From Thermoproteota archaeon (lineage in GTDB: Archaea > Korarchaeota > JAOZGF01 > JAOZFZ01), in contig JAOZFT010000004.1 of NCBI GenBank assembly GCA_027492035.1, forward strand, positions 434,001 to 498,000: a stretch of DNA of 64,000 bases, written 5' to 3'. Every line of letters begins with the position of its first letter. Position 1 is the stretch's first letter. This document shows, one piece after another, positions 53,190 through 62,207 of the stretch. The notes beneath the pieces were generated by a model. It had not been told where the DNA came from and made no database searches. It saw nothing but the letters and a program-made list of their open reading frames with translations. Position numbers and translations under genes: made by a program.

Positions 53190-54098
53190 ATGCTCTCAAG
53201 CATGGAAAAAAATGTAAGAGAAATACAGGAAAAATACGGTGTTGTAGGAAGAAGTAAAGAATTGAAAGCTGCACTGCTTACTATCCTGAAAGGGAAACAT
53301 TTATTAATAGAGGGAGATGTAGGGGTTGGTAAAACCACTCTCGCAATGGCTATTTCAAACTACTTAAAAAGGCCTCTCTACAGGATTGACGCTTCAGAAG
53401 TTTTCGATTCAACAAAATTAATTGGGTGGTTTGATCCTCCCCTCGTTCTAAAGAAGGGATACTGCTGGGAAAGCTTTATTAAAGGCCCCTTAACTGAAGC
53501 AATGCTTAAAGGAGGCATCCTTTTCATAAATGAAATAAATAGGTTACCTGAGGATACCCAAAATGTTTTATTGCCTGTGATGGATGAAAAGAAACTGGTT
53601 ATTCCTAAACTTGGAGATATTGAATCCAAGAAAGGCTTTGTAGTGGTTGCTACACAAAACCCTGAAGCCTATATCGGAGCTACTTTGATAGGGGAGGCTT
53701 TAAAGGATAGGTTTGTTTGGTTAAAGCTTAATTACCAAAGTGAAGATGAGGAGGTGGAAATAGTTAAACAGAAAGTAAGTAAACAAGGCGAGCCATTCAA
53801 TGAGGAAGTGGTAAGAACAGCTGTACGGATAGTTAGAAAAACAAGGGAACATAAAGGCATTGAAAGAGGTTCTTCAATTAGAGGAGCTATAGACTTAGCT
53901 GAAATAGTTCTTGATGAATTCAAGAATGGACCGTTAACCATCGATCAATGGGTGGAAGCAAGCGTAATGGCTTTGTCAACCAAAATCGAAATAAAGGAGT
54001 CCTTGAACAAGTCTGCCGCTGACTTAATAAAAGAAATCGTGTTGGATGAATTAGGGCTTAAGAAACAAGAAACCCGTTTTTTATGGAAAAACCCTTAA
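53190..54098 (+). CDS. MoxR/BchI-type AAA+ ATPase
   Basis: 302 aa. Walker A GDVGVGKTT, Walker B ILFINEINRLPE, sensor 1 VVATQNPEAY and a helical lid. MoxR ATPases act as chaperones with a von Willebrand A (VWA) partner, encoded right after with a 16-nt overlap. The Walker B Asp is replaced by Asn, as I recall for this archaeal subgroup; not verified. Metal-ion insertion or complex activation is the likely role. Confidence 0.9.
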   Translation: MLSSMEKNVREIQEKYGVVGRSKELKAALLTILKGKHLLIEGDVGVGKTTLAMAISNYLKRPLYRIDASEVFDSTKLIGWFDPPLVLKKGYCWESFIKGPLTEAMLKGGILFINEINRLPEDTQNVLLPVMDEKKLVIPKLGDIESKKGFVVVATQNPEAYIGATLIGEALKDRFVWLKLNYQSEDEEVEIVKQKVSKQGEPFNEEVVRTAVRIVRKTREHKGIERGSSIRGAIDLAEIVLDEFKNGPLTIDQWVEASVMALSTKIEIKESLNKSAADLIKEIVLDELGLKKQETRFLWKNP

Positions 54099-55129
54099 AG
54101 AAAACTGTAGAGGAAGAAGTCTCGACCCGTAACTATTTAGGTTCAGTACTGGAAACAAAAAGTTTATTGCAAGAAAGTGTGTTATCAAGTACCTCCTTTC
54201 CAAGGCTAAATTTCAGTGAAGCAAAGGAACTAGCTGAAAACTATCTGAAAAATCTGGAGATAAAGAACCTTATAGAAGTGACAAAGCTTAATATGTTTGC
54301 AGTGTCAAAGATTTTTGAGGAAGATGCTTCATTCACCTTCCTGGAGAAAGAAGCTGAAAAAGGAAACTTAGACATAGTTACTCTCTTCTTACTTTTAAGG
54401 AGTGAATTAAGGGGTGACTTGCTTGAAAAATTCAGAAACATAGCTGTTAAAACAGTGATCCAAGGTTCTTTTAAAGTTTTGTGCAAAGAAAGAGGTAAAA
54501 TAAAGAAAAATGTTAAATACAAGCCAGGCAAAACAGATTTTGATGAAGAGAAAACGCTAGAGAATGCATTAGTTAAGGAAGTGTTAGGTTACGAAGACAT
54601 AGTGGGCTTAGATAAAAGGAAGAAAATAAGTGGCGGAGTTGTTCTCTTGGATGTAAGCGGCTCTATGCATGGAAACAAAATAGTTAACGCTGCCTTAATA
54701 GCTTCTGTAGTAACCCATCAACTTAAATCAAGTGAATTAGGGCTTGTTGTTTTCAGTGAAAAAAGCGAAGTTGTTAAGGGGGTGAAAGAGAAAAAGCCCC
54801 TAATCAAAATTATCTCTGAAATTTTAAGTTTGAAACCTATAGGTTACACTAACATAGAAAATGTACTCTTAACCGGTCTAGTTGAACTTAGTAAGATTAA
54901 AAAAAGAGATAAGTGGGGCCTTTTAATCACTGATGGGCTTTATAACCGAGGAAAGCCTCCTTACAGCGTTGCGAAACAATACCCTAAGCTCCACGTAATT
55001 TACACTCATGGTAAACAAGACTGGGGAAGAAAAACATGTATACGCTTGGCAAACTTAGGCAAAGGAAAATTTGCGTCAGTAACTAAAACCAACGAAATAG
55101 TTAAAGAAATAAGGAAAATGTTTAAGTAA
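54083..55129 (+). CDS. VWA-domain protein partner of MoxR ATPase
   Basis: 348 aa. The C-terminal half is a VWA domain with metal-ion-dependent adhesion site DVSGSMHG (about residues 191-198), a later Thr (YTNIENV) and Asp (TDGL). The N-terminal half is helical and unassigned. Overlap with the ATPase gene indicates coupling. Confidence 0.88.
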   Translation: MEKPLKKTVEEEVSTRNYLGSVLETKSLLQESVLSSTSFPRLNFSEAKELAENYLKNLEIKNLIEVTKLNMFAVSKIFEEDASFTFLEKEAEKGNLDIVTLFLLLRSELRGDLLEKFRNIAVKTVIQGSFKVLCKERGKIKKNVKYKPGKTDFDEEKTLENALVKEVLGYEDIVGLDKRKKISGGVVLLDVSGSMHGNKIVNAALIASVVTHQLKSSELGLVVFSEKSEVVKGVKEKKPLIKIISEILSLKPIGYTNIENVLLTGLVELSKIKKRDKWGLLITDGLYNRGKPPYSVAKQYPKLHVIYTHGKQDWGRKTCIRLANLGKGKFASVTKTNEIVKEIRKMFK

Positions 55130-55147
55130 TTATTCCTCCTAGCCTCA

Positions 55148-56263
55148 CTAAAACTTTTTCAGAAAATTTTTGACTTTTTCTGCGATGAAGAGAACCTGCT
55201 CCTTTGAAACTTCAGGATGTACAGGCAACTGCAAAATTCTTGAAGAGACATTTACTGTGTTTTTTAATTCCTTAGGAATCTTAGATCTTTTTTTAAAGAA
55301 ATCAATTGTGTGAAGGGGTTTCTCATAATATTTGCCTACCCCTACCCCCTCTCCTCTTAACTTTTTAAAGAGGAAATCTCTTAATCGGTTATCTTTAACT
55401 TTTAGGGTGTAAAGGTACCATGCGTGAGAAATATAGCTTGGAACAAAGGGAACATCAAGAGCTTCGGTTTCTTCCAACTCTTCAGTAAAAAGTGAAGCGT
55501 TTTCTCTTCTGCGACTTAATATTTTAGGGAGTTTAAGTGTTTGTACATAACCTAAAGCTGCAGATAACTCACTTAAATGGTAATTATGACCGATCATTAC
55601 AGTTAAATAAGGTTCCTTTTCTCCATGGGACCTAATCATTTTTATCTTCTCAAAATATTCTTCACGGTTGGTAATACACATTCCTCCTTCGCCGCAAGTA
55701 ATATTTTTTGTTGCATAGAAACTGAAGCATTCGATGTCTGCAGTATTGCCTATTTTAACCCCCCTATACTCTGCTCCATGGGCCTGTGCAGCATCTCCAA
55801 TAACTACTAAATTATTTTCTTCAGCAAATTCCCTTATTTCATTCATTTCAGATGGTAAACCATAAAGATGGACTGGTATAACAGCCTTAGTTTTCTTTGT
55901 AACAAGTTCTTTAAGTTGTGAAGGGTCTATACAGTAGGTTTTGGGGTTGATATCTGCAAAGATGGGCGTAGCACCGGTAAGGAGCACCGCCTCAGCTGTA
56001 GCTGAAAAAGTAAAGGATGGCACAATTACTTCGTCTCCTCTCTTGATTCCTGCACTTAACAAAGCTGCGTGAAGGGCTGATGTTCCTGAATTCAATGCAA
56101 CAGCGTATTTTGCTCCCACAAACTTTCTAAAAGCCTCCTCAAATTTTTGGACATAAGGGCCGCTTCCTGTTTTATGTGTTAATATTTTGCTTTCGAGGAC
56201 TTTAATTACTTCCTTCTTTTCTTCATCTCCTATGACGGGAATGTTTATGGGTATCTCTTTCAC
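55148..56263 (-). CDS. DegT/DnrJ/EryC1 sugar aminotransferase (WbpE-like)
   Basis: 371 aa PLP enzyme. The Schiff-base Lys lies in FYATKNITCGEGG; the phosphate-binding NSGTSALHAAL and IGDAAQAHGAEY are intact. Transfers an amino group to a keto nucleotide sugar. Family members accept UDP-3-keto-glucuronate and others; WbpE is one candidate. GTG start. Confidence 0.9.
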   Translation of the reverse strand: MKEIPINIPVIGDEEKKEVIKVLESKILTHKTGSGPYVQKFEEAFRKFVGAKYAVALNSGTSALHAALLSAGIKRGDEVIVPSFTFSATAEAVLLTGATPIFADINPKTYCIDPSQLKELVTKKTKAVIPVHLYGLPSEMNEIREFAEENNLVVIGDAAQAHGAEYRGVKIGNTADIECFSFYATKNITCGEGGMCITNREEYFEKIKMIRSHGEKEPYLTVMIGHNYHLSELSAALGYVQTLKLPKILSRRRENASLFTEELEETEALDVPFVPSYISHAWYLYTLKVKDNRLRDFLFKKLRGEGVGVGKYYEKPLHTIDFFKKRSKIPKELKNTVNVSSRILQLPVHPEVSKEQVLFIAEKVKNFLKKF

Positions 56264-56313
56264 TTTTTCCCACTCCTTCCTGGAAGATTTAAGGGAGGAT
56301 GGTATCCACCTAT

Positions 56314-57375
56314 TTAAAAGTATTCCTTAATTATTTCTGAAACAAGAGGGACTGCATCTTCTAATTTGTTAAGAAAGCCATATAAGTTGTTCTTTCCTTT
56401 TCTAATCCTAGGTTCTAAATTTAAGTTATTTTCATCAATTTCCATATAGCCCCAAACAGGAAGACCTGTTTTTCTTAATGAACTAAGTAAGGGGCCCCTT
56501 TCTCTATTTAGTGTAAGGAATACTGCTACTTTGTTAAGTATGGCTGATTCTAAACAGATTTTGAAATCGACGCTTAGAACCAAATCAGAAGAAATTAATT
56601 GTTTTAAATAATCTCTTCTTTTAATGTAAGAAAGTGTTGTGTTTTTTCCTTTAAAAATTGGAAGAAGAATTTCAGTTCCTTTTCTGGGGTAAATATTAAT
56701 TTTTAACTTTCTTGGGTTGATCTTTACCTGAAGGAAATGGAAAAGTTTACTGTAAAGGAAATAAGGAAATGAATTTTTTCCTGTTAAAGGAAAGAGAGGG
56801 TTGTGGAAGAGAGATACTTCAAAGTAATCATTTTCAAGTTGGGTAGGTAGTAATTCAGCAGAAACCAAGTTCCTTAATTCCCTTTTTAGCCAAGATACTT
56901 CGTAAAGCCCTTTGAAACAAGCTGTTTTGTTCAAATAGATCCCTAAATGTTTGTCGAGAGGAGAGAAAATGCTTTTCACTAGATGGTCAGCTAGTGAAAG
57001 AGAAATTTGGGTGAACGGTTTCCCATTAATTTGGTAAGGTATTAACCCAACGACGGGTTTAGATAACCCTGAAGCACATCTGAAAGCTGAAGGTGAAAGG
57101 AAAGAGACATGAATAACATCTCCTTCAAGTTCCTTCTTGATGGATTCGTAAAGATTAATTACTCTACTGGTGAAAAGGGCGAGTTCATTTTGGCCTGTTG
57201 AAATCTGTTTACCAACTACCTTAAAAAATATTCCGCTCCTAGACAGTTCTTCTTTCACTTCTTTTGTATCTACAGCTGTCACAACTAAATTAAAACCCTC
57301 CTTTTTCAGTTTCGAGTAAAGGGTACTTATAAAACCTACGTGGTAAGGGTTAGTTACATCAAACCAAATGAACAT
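56314..57375 (-). CDS. DUF354 protein (GT-B glycosyltransferase-like)
   Basis: 353 aa. The N-terminus FIWFDVTNPYHVGFISTLY and the C-terminal SVDFKICLESAIL resemble archaeal DUF354, a family with a GT-B-like fold. Activity unproven. It follows IorB by 9 bp, although its role is probably in glycan assembly. Confidence 0.8.
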   Translation of the reverse strand: MFIWFDVTNPYHVGFISTLYSKLKKEGFNLVVTAVDTKEVKEELSRSGIFFKVVGKQISTGQNELALFTSRVINLYESIKKELEGDVIHVSFLSPSAFRCASGLSKPVVGLIPYQINGKPFTQISLSLADHLVKSIFSPLDKHLGIYLNKTACFKGLYEVSWLKRELRNLVSAELLPTQLENDYFEVSLFHNPLFPLTGKNSFPYFLYSKLFHFLQVKINPRKLKINIYPRKGTEILLPIFKGKNTTLSYIKRRDYLKQLISSDLVLSVDFKICLESAILNKVAVFLTLNRERGPLLSSLRKTGLPVWGYMEIDENNLNLEPRIRKGKNNLYGFLNKLEDAVPLVSEIIKEYF

Positions 57376-57384
57376 AGGAAAACG

Positions 57385-57975
57385 TTACCTCTTCCCTAAC
57401 CTTGAAATTGTGTAGTCAAAAGTTTTGATGTTTAGTTCTAAATTTTCGCCCTTAAACATTTCCTTCATCGTCTCCTTTAAAGAGTCTTCACCTAAAGGTA
57501 AAAACTTAAATGCAGTAGCAGCAGCCACTAGAGCTACATTGGCTGATACGCTACTACCTGCCTCCTTAGCCATCTTTGTTGCATCAATAACTTCCATTCT
57601 CTCAAATTTATTCCTCAAATACTTCAAAACAGTCTCTGAACTCATTTCAATTTTGCTTAATGGAGGTTTAAGGAAGAAGTTGTTTAGGACTGCGTAGCAG
57701 TCATTATTTAGAACCCTGTAAGAGTACCTCAACGCTTCAAACAATTCCAAGGCTAAATAAAGACTGTTTCTATGAAAAGGAATTATTGGGCTTAAAATTT
57801 CCTCTCCAAACCTTACTTCAGCAATCACCGATCCCCCCCTTTGAGCCATCCCATGTATTTCACCTATCAGGGCTTTGCTGAAACCTTGCTTCAGAGCAGT
57901 TCGAGCAAGTAACTGTGCAGTTGTCAAAACACCCATCCCTCCAACTCCTACAACTAATACGTTATACTCCTTCAT
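57385..57975 (-). CDS. iorB: Indolepyruvate:ferredoxin oxidoreductase beta subunit
   Basis: 196 aa. GVGGMGVLTTAQLL and GEIHGMAQRGGSV are the family marks. With IorA it oxidatively decarboxylates aryl pyruvates from Trp, Phe and Tyr to acyl-CoA. It follows iorA by 12 bp. Confidence 0.94.
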   Translation of the reverse strand: MKEYNVLVVGVGGMGVLTTAQLLARTALKQGFSKALIGEIHGMAQRGGSVIAEVRFGEEILSPIIPFHRNSLYLALELFEALRYSYRVLNNDCYAVLNNFFLKPPLSKIEMSSETVLKYLRNKFERMEVIDATKMAKEAGSSVSANVALVAAATAFKFLPLGEDSLKETMKEMFKGENLELNIKTFDYTISRLGKR

Positions 57976-57987
57976 TCCTTAACCCCT

Positions 57988-59853
57988 TTAACCCTTAACT
58001 CGTTTCCTAACTTCTTTTATAGCGTCAAAAGGACAAACTTGGGCACATAAACTACATCCGCGACATAGATTACCCAAAATGAAAACTCTTCCATTTTTTA
58101 AAGTTAATGCAGGGCATCCTAGTGAATTTATACAAATCTGGCAACCTGTACATTTATCGGTAACCTCAAAAATTTTTGAAACAGGCCTTATTAAGGCGCA
58201 TTTCTGCCTGAAAACAATTAAAGCTGGCCCCTCCCCCTTCCTTTTGAGTAACTCCTTCACTAATTTTATGCTTCGATTTATTTCATAAGGATCAACCGTA
58301 ACAAAAGGAATGCCTAATGCTTCAGCTATAAATTCAGGAGTTAATACTTTCGTGGTTTCACCCCGAGCGGTTTTGCCTGTGCCTGGATTGACTTGGTGCC
58401 CAGTCATTGCTGTGGTTAAATTGTCAAGTACAACCACGAGCACATCATGTTTATTATAAACTGCGTTAACCAACTCAGGAAGACCTGCATGCCAAAAAGT
58501 AGAGTCACCAATGAAGGCTACAGCTTTAGAACCTGTTTTAGCAATTCCTGAAGCTGCACCTATGCTTGAACCCATGCAGTAAAGTATGTCCGCCATTTTA
58601 AAAGGTTCATTCATACCTAAACTGTAACATCCTATATCTGAAGACCAAATGGTTTTAGGGGGGAGAAGTCTCTTTATTATGTGATAACTTCCCATGTGTG
58701 GACATCCAGGGCATAAAACAGGAGGCCTGTTAGGTACTATGCTTCTAACCTCCTCCATACTTTCCCTCATTTTTGCCAAATCTATTTCTTTTCCCAGATT
58801 CAAGGCTGCACTTAAACCATTTAATACATACACTACATTTAACTCTGAAACTCGAGGAAAGAATCCCTCATTTTTACCGACTATTTCAGTTCCTAACTTG
58901 TTTCTTTGTGCAATAGCTCTTATTTGTGTCTCTAAAATAGGTTCAAGCTCTTCCACTATCACTACCTTGTCTTTATTTTTCAGAAAATCAACTATCTTTC
59001 TCTCTGGAAGTGGATGAGTCATTCCAAGCTTTAAGACAGGTATTTCAACGTCTAAGTTTTTTAACGCCTCCAAAGTATAAGAGTAAGCTGCTCCACAAGC
59101 AACTACGCCGTAAATGTTTTCCTTATTACTTTCTACAAAGTTGAAAATTGATTTTTCAGAAAGTTCCTTTGCTTCAGACATTTTCTTAAGTAAAATTTTA
59201 TGTCTTCCTCTTGCTACAGCTGGGACAGGAACAAACCTTGTTGGGTTCTTAACAAATTTTTTTGTAGGGATGTTTTCGATTCCCCCCAGAAACACCACTC
59301 CTCTTGTGTGAGAAACCCTTGTCGTAGATCTTACCAACACCGGTACTTCTAGTTTTTCCGAGATACTAAACGCTTCTTTAGTCATGTCCTTTGCCTCTTG
59401 GGGGTTACTTGGTTCAAGCAATGGTAAATTAGCTAAGTAAGCATAAAAACGATTATCCTGCTCGTTTTGAGAAGACCAACAGTTTGGGTCGTCGCAAGTT
59501 ATCACCACAAAACCTGAAGTGACACCTATATAAGCTGAAGTCATTAAAGCATCGGAAGCAACGTTTAATCCCACATGTTTCATGAAGGTTGCTGATCTAT
59601 AGCCTGCAGCAGCAGCTGAAGCAGCTACTTCAAAAGCTACTTTTTCATTTACAGAAAATTCGAAATAGTACGGTTTATCATATAATCTTGAAGTGACAGC
59701 TAAAGTGTTTCCGATCTCACTTGAAGGGGTGCCTGGGTAAGTAGTCACTATTTGGGCATCGGCTTCTATTATCCCCCTGGCTATTGCTTCATTCCCCAAA
59801 AGAAAAAGTTTCTCTCCTTTCTCCCCTAAAGCTATCCTTTCATATAGGTTCAT
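57988..59853 (-). CDS. iorA: Indolepyruvate:ferredoxin oxidoreductase alpha subunit
   Basis: 621 aa. Domains: pyrimidine-binding (residues 1-170, TTYPGTPSSEIGN), middle domain, TPP-binding (GDSTFWHAGLPELVN with LDNLTTAMTGHQ) and a C-terminal two-cluster ferredoxin (CTGCQICINSLGC, CRGCSLCAQVC). Uses CoA, TPP and ferredoxin in amino-acid fermentation. ATG 59853. Confidence 0.96.
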   Translation of the reverse strand: MNLYERIALGEKGEKLFLLGNEAIARGIIEADAQIVTTYPGTPSSEIGNTLAVTSRLYDKPYYFEFSVNEKVAFEVAASAAAAGYRSATFMKHVGLNVASDALMTSAYIGVTSGFVVITCDDPNCWSSQNEQDNRFYAYLANLPLLEPSNPQEAKDMTKEAFSISEKLEVPVLVRSTTRVSHTRGVVFLGGIENIPTKKFVKNPTRFVPVPAVARGRHKILLKKMSEAKELSEKSIFNFVESNKENIYGVVACGAAYSYTLEALKNLDVEIPVLKLGMTHPLPERKIVDFLKNKDKVVIVEELEPILETQIRAIAQRNKLGTEIVGKNEGFFPRVSELNVVYVLNGLSAALNLGKEIDLAKMRESMEEVRSIVPNRPPVLCPGCPHMGSYHIIKRLLPPKTIWSSDIGCYSLGMNEPFKMADILYCMGSSIGAASGIAKTGSKAVAFIGDSTFWHAGLPELVNAVYNKHDVLVVVLDNLTTAMTGHQVNPGTGKTARGETTKVLTPEFIAEALGIPFVTVDPYEINRSIKLVKELLKRKGEGPALIVFRQKCALIRPVSKIFEVTDKCTGCQICINSLGCPALTLKNGRVFILGNLCRGCSLCAQVCPFDAIKEVRKRVKG

Positions 59854-60047
59854 GAAACATCAGCCTTCCTTTTTTACTTTAAACTTTTCTTCTTAAAGTA
59901 TTTAAGTTCCTGTTAAATTTATTTTAAAACAAGAATCTTAACCTTTAGTTATTGCCCTTTTCTTAGTTATCCTCCCCTCCAAATTTTTCTTTTTAAAAAC
60001 ATGGGAAGGGAAAGTAAAAAGTTAAGTTTAAAGGTTGGAAGAAGGAA

Positions 60048-60638
60048 TTGAACCCAACTAACCCGTCAAACAAGGAGTATAGGATTCTGATTACGGGCAC
60101 ACCCGGTACAGGTAAGTCCACAGTTTCTAAACTTTTAGCTTCAAAACTGAAAGTCAAGTATATAAACATAAATGATTTAGCTGAAAAAAATAACTGGTTC
60201 CTAGGTTTTGATGAAGAGAGAAAATCAAAGATTTTGGATGTTGAAAAAATCTCAAATTACCTTTCCCAGGTAAGTGGCAGTTTAGTTATTGACACCCATG
60301 TTCCTGAAGCAGCTCCAAAAAACATAACTCATGTTTTTGTTCTCAGAAAACACCCTAAGCTTCTGTTTGAAGCTTTGAAAAAGAAAAAGTTTCCTGAAAA
60401 GAAAATATTAGAAAATGTGGAAGCTGAAATAATAGATTCATGCTTAACTTCTTCCATTGAGAGGTTTAGTGAAGAAAAAATTTATCAATTAAATGTAACC
60501 AATCTAACACCAAAAGAAACAGTTAAAGAGATTATTTTGATTCTGAAAGGAGGGATGAAAAAGGGAAATATAGTCATTGATTGGGTAAGGGAGTTAGAAG
60601 AGAAAGGAGAAATAGAGAAGTACTTAAGTTTCAAGTGA
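60048..60638 (+). CDS. AK6/Fap7-type adenylate kinase / ribosome biogenesis NTPase
   Basis: 196 aa. P-loop GTPGTGKST (17-25) and the Fap7-type DTHVPEAAP Walker B region. Homologues act in 18S/16S rRNA maturation by releasing uS11 and show weak adenylate kinase activity. TTG 60048 after AAGGA. Followed 6 bp downstream by the UbiX gene. Confidence 0.9.
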   Translation: MNPTNPSNKEYRILITGTPGTGKSTVSKLLASKLKVKYININDLAEKNNWFLGFDEERKSKILDVEKISNYLSQVSGSLVIDTHVPEAAPKNITHVFVLRKHPKLLFEALKKKKFPEKKILENVEAEIIDSCLTSSIERFSEEKIYQLNVTNLTPKETVKEIILILKGGMKKGNIVIDWVRELEEKGEIEKYLSFK

Positions 60639-60644
60639 TTTTTT

Positions 60645-61226
60645 ATGAAAGAAAGGAATATTTTTCTGGGAATAACAGGGGCAAGTGGAGTAATTTACGG
60701 AGTTAACATCTTGAAGGAACTGCACAAAAAGGGTTGCAAAACTTACTTGTCTATTTCCGAATGGGGGAAAGAATTGTTGAAATATGAAACAGGGTTGACA
60801 ATAGAAGAACTGAAAAAGTTTTCCCACCAATATTTTGAAAACAAGAATTTAGCGGCACCTGTTTCAAGTGGTTCCTTCAAGTTAGAGGCTGTAATTGTAG
60901 CTCCTTGCTCAATGGCTACTTTGGCTGAAATTGCTTCAGGTTACTCAAAAAGCTTAATAGGTAGAGTGGCTGATGTAGCCTTGAAAGAGGGGAGGAAACT
61001 CATTCTTGTTCCAAGAGAAACTCCCTTAAACGCCATTCATCTTCAAAATATGTTGAAACTTTCTAAATTGGGGGCAGTAATTTTAGTTGCTTCTCCAGCT
61101 TTTTATCATAAACCATCTGAGATCCAAGATCTGGTTAATTTTATTGTAGGGAAGGTGTTAGACCAATTGGATATTAAGAATGACTTATTTAAAAGATGGT
61201 ATGGATCCCGCTGCTCCATAAAGTAA
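60645..61226 (+). CDS. ubiX: UbiX-family flavin prenyltransferase
   Basis: 193 aa. GITGASGVIYG (FMN site), SEWGKELL, VSSGSF, and VPRETPLNAIHLQNM are diagnostic. Makes prenylated FMN for UbiD-type decarboxylases; no ubiD in the window. ATG 60645. Confidence 0.95.
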   Translation: MKERNIFLGITGASGVIYGVNILKELHKKGCKTYLSISEWGKELLKYETGLTIEELKKFSHQYFENKNLAAPVSSGSFKLEAVIVAPCSMATLAEIASGYSKSLIGRVADVALKEGRKLILVPRETPLNAIHLQNMLKLSKLGAVILVASPAFYHKPSEIQDLVNFIVGKVLDQLDIKNDLFKRWYGSRCSIK

Positions 61227-61361
61227 ACTTAACTCAATATATATTTCCCTTAACTTCCCCTTTCACAGGTAAAAGCTGTTTTTCGAAAAGCATTTAAAAA
61301 TGAGGTCATGTCTTTTCTCTAACTCATCTTCCTAATCTATTAATTGTTGAGGTGTTCTTAA

Positions 61362-62195
61362 GTGAATAAAAAGTTTGTTTCAGCTGAAAAACCAGAAACT
61401 GTTGAAAGGATGCAGTACCACATTTCAGTAAAGCCGGGAGAAATTGCAAGGTATGTACTCCTCCCTGGAGACCCTGAAAGAGTTGAAAAAATAATTAAAC
61501 TATGGGATCAAAACAGGTTCGTGGCTAAACATAGAGAATATTTAACTTATACTGGAACTTTTAAAGGAGCTCCTATATCAGTTACTTCAACAGGAATAGG
61601 TTCTCCTGCCGCTGCAATAGCTGTTGAAGAACTAGCTAATGTGGGAGCTGACACGTTCATTAGGGTAGGAAGCACAGGTGTAATTCGTAAAGAAATAAAT
61701 ATTGGGGACCTAGTAATTACTACTGCAGCTATTAGGCTTGAAGGTACCACTAAGCAATATGTTTTTCCAGAGTATCCAGCAACTGCTCATTATGAAGTGG
61801 TTTTAGCCCTCATTGAAGCAGCTGAATCATTAGGTTACAGGTATTTTGTAGGAGTAACAGCTACAACTGATTCCTTCTACCCTGGACAAGCTAGGCCGGG
61901 TTTCAAAAATTACTTCCCAAGCATGGCAGCTTCCCTGCTTTCAGATTTAATGAAGGCTAATGTTATAAATTTCGAAATGGAGGCTTCCTCCATATTTACA
62001 TTGGCAAGTATCTACGGGTTAAGGGCTGGGGCAGTTTGTGCCGTTTATGCGAACCGGGTTACCAATGAATTCGGTGTTGAAGGAGAGAAAGAGGCGGCTG
62101 AAACAGCTTCTACAGCTGTAAAAATACTTTATGAATGGGATCAATTAAAAGAGGAAAAGGGGAAGAAACATTTCTTCCCTTCTCTACTTAAATAG
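61362..62195 (+). CDS. udp: Uridine phosphorylase
   Basis: 277 aa. LLPGDPERVEKI (phosphate site), STGIGSPAAAIAVEEL, RVGSTGVI and FEMEASSIFTLA (nucleoside-binding Glu-Met-Glu) fit the NP-I family, uridine branch. Releases uracil and ribose-1-phosphate. GTG 61362 behind GAGGTG. Confidence 0.94.
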   Translation: MNKKFVSAEKPETVERMQYHISVKPGEIARYVLLPGDPERVEKIIKLWDQNRFVAKHREYLTYTGTFKGAPISVTSTGIGSPAAAIAVEELANVGADTFIRVGSTGVIRKEINIGDLVITTAAIRLEGTTKQYVFPEYPATAHYEVVLALIEAAESLGYRYFVGVTATTDSFYPGQARPGFKNYFPSMAASLLSDLMKANVINFEMEASSIFTLASIYGLRAGAVCAVYANRVTNEFGVEGEKEAAETASTAVKILYEWDQLKEEKGKKHFFPSLLK

Positions 62196-62207
62196 CTGCC
62201 TATAAGG

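Noticed and set aside
60031-60060. T-arm-like sequence (GGGTTCAATTCC on minus)
   Set aside because: The flanking stem does not pair and no acceptor or anticodon arm exists; it overlaps the AK6/Fap7 start.
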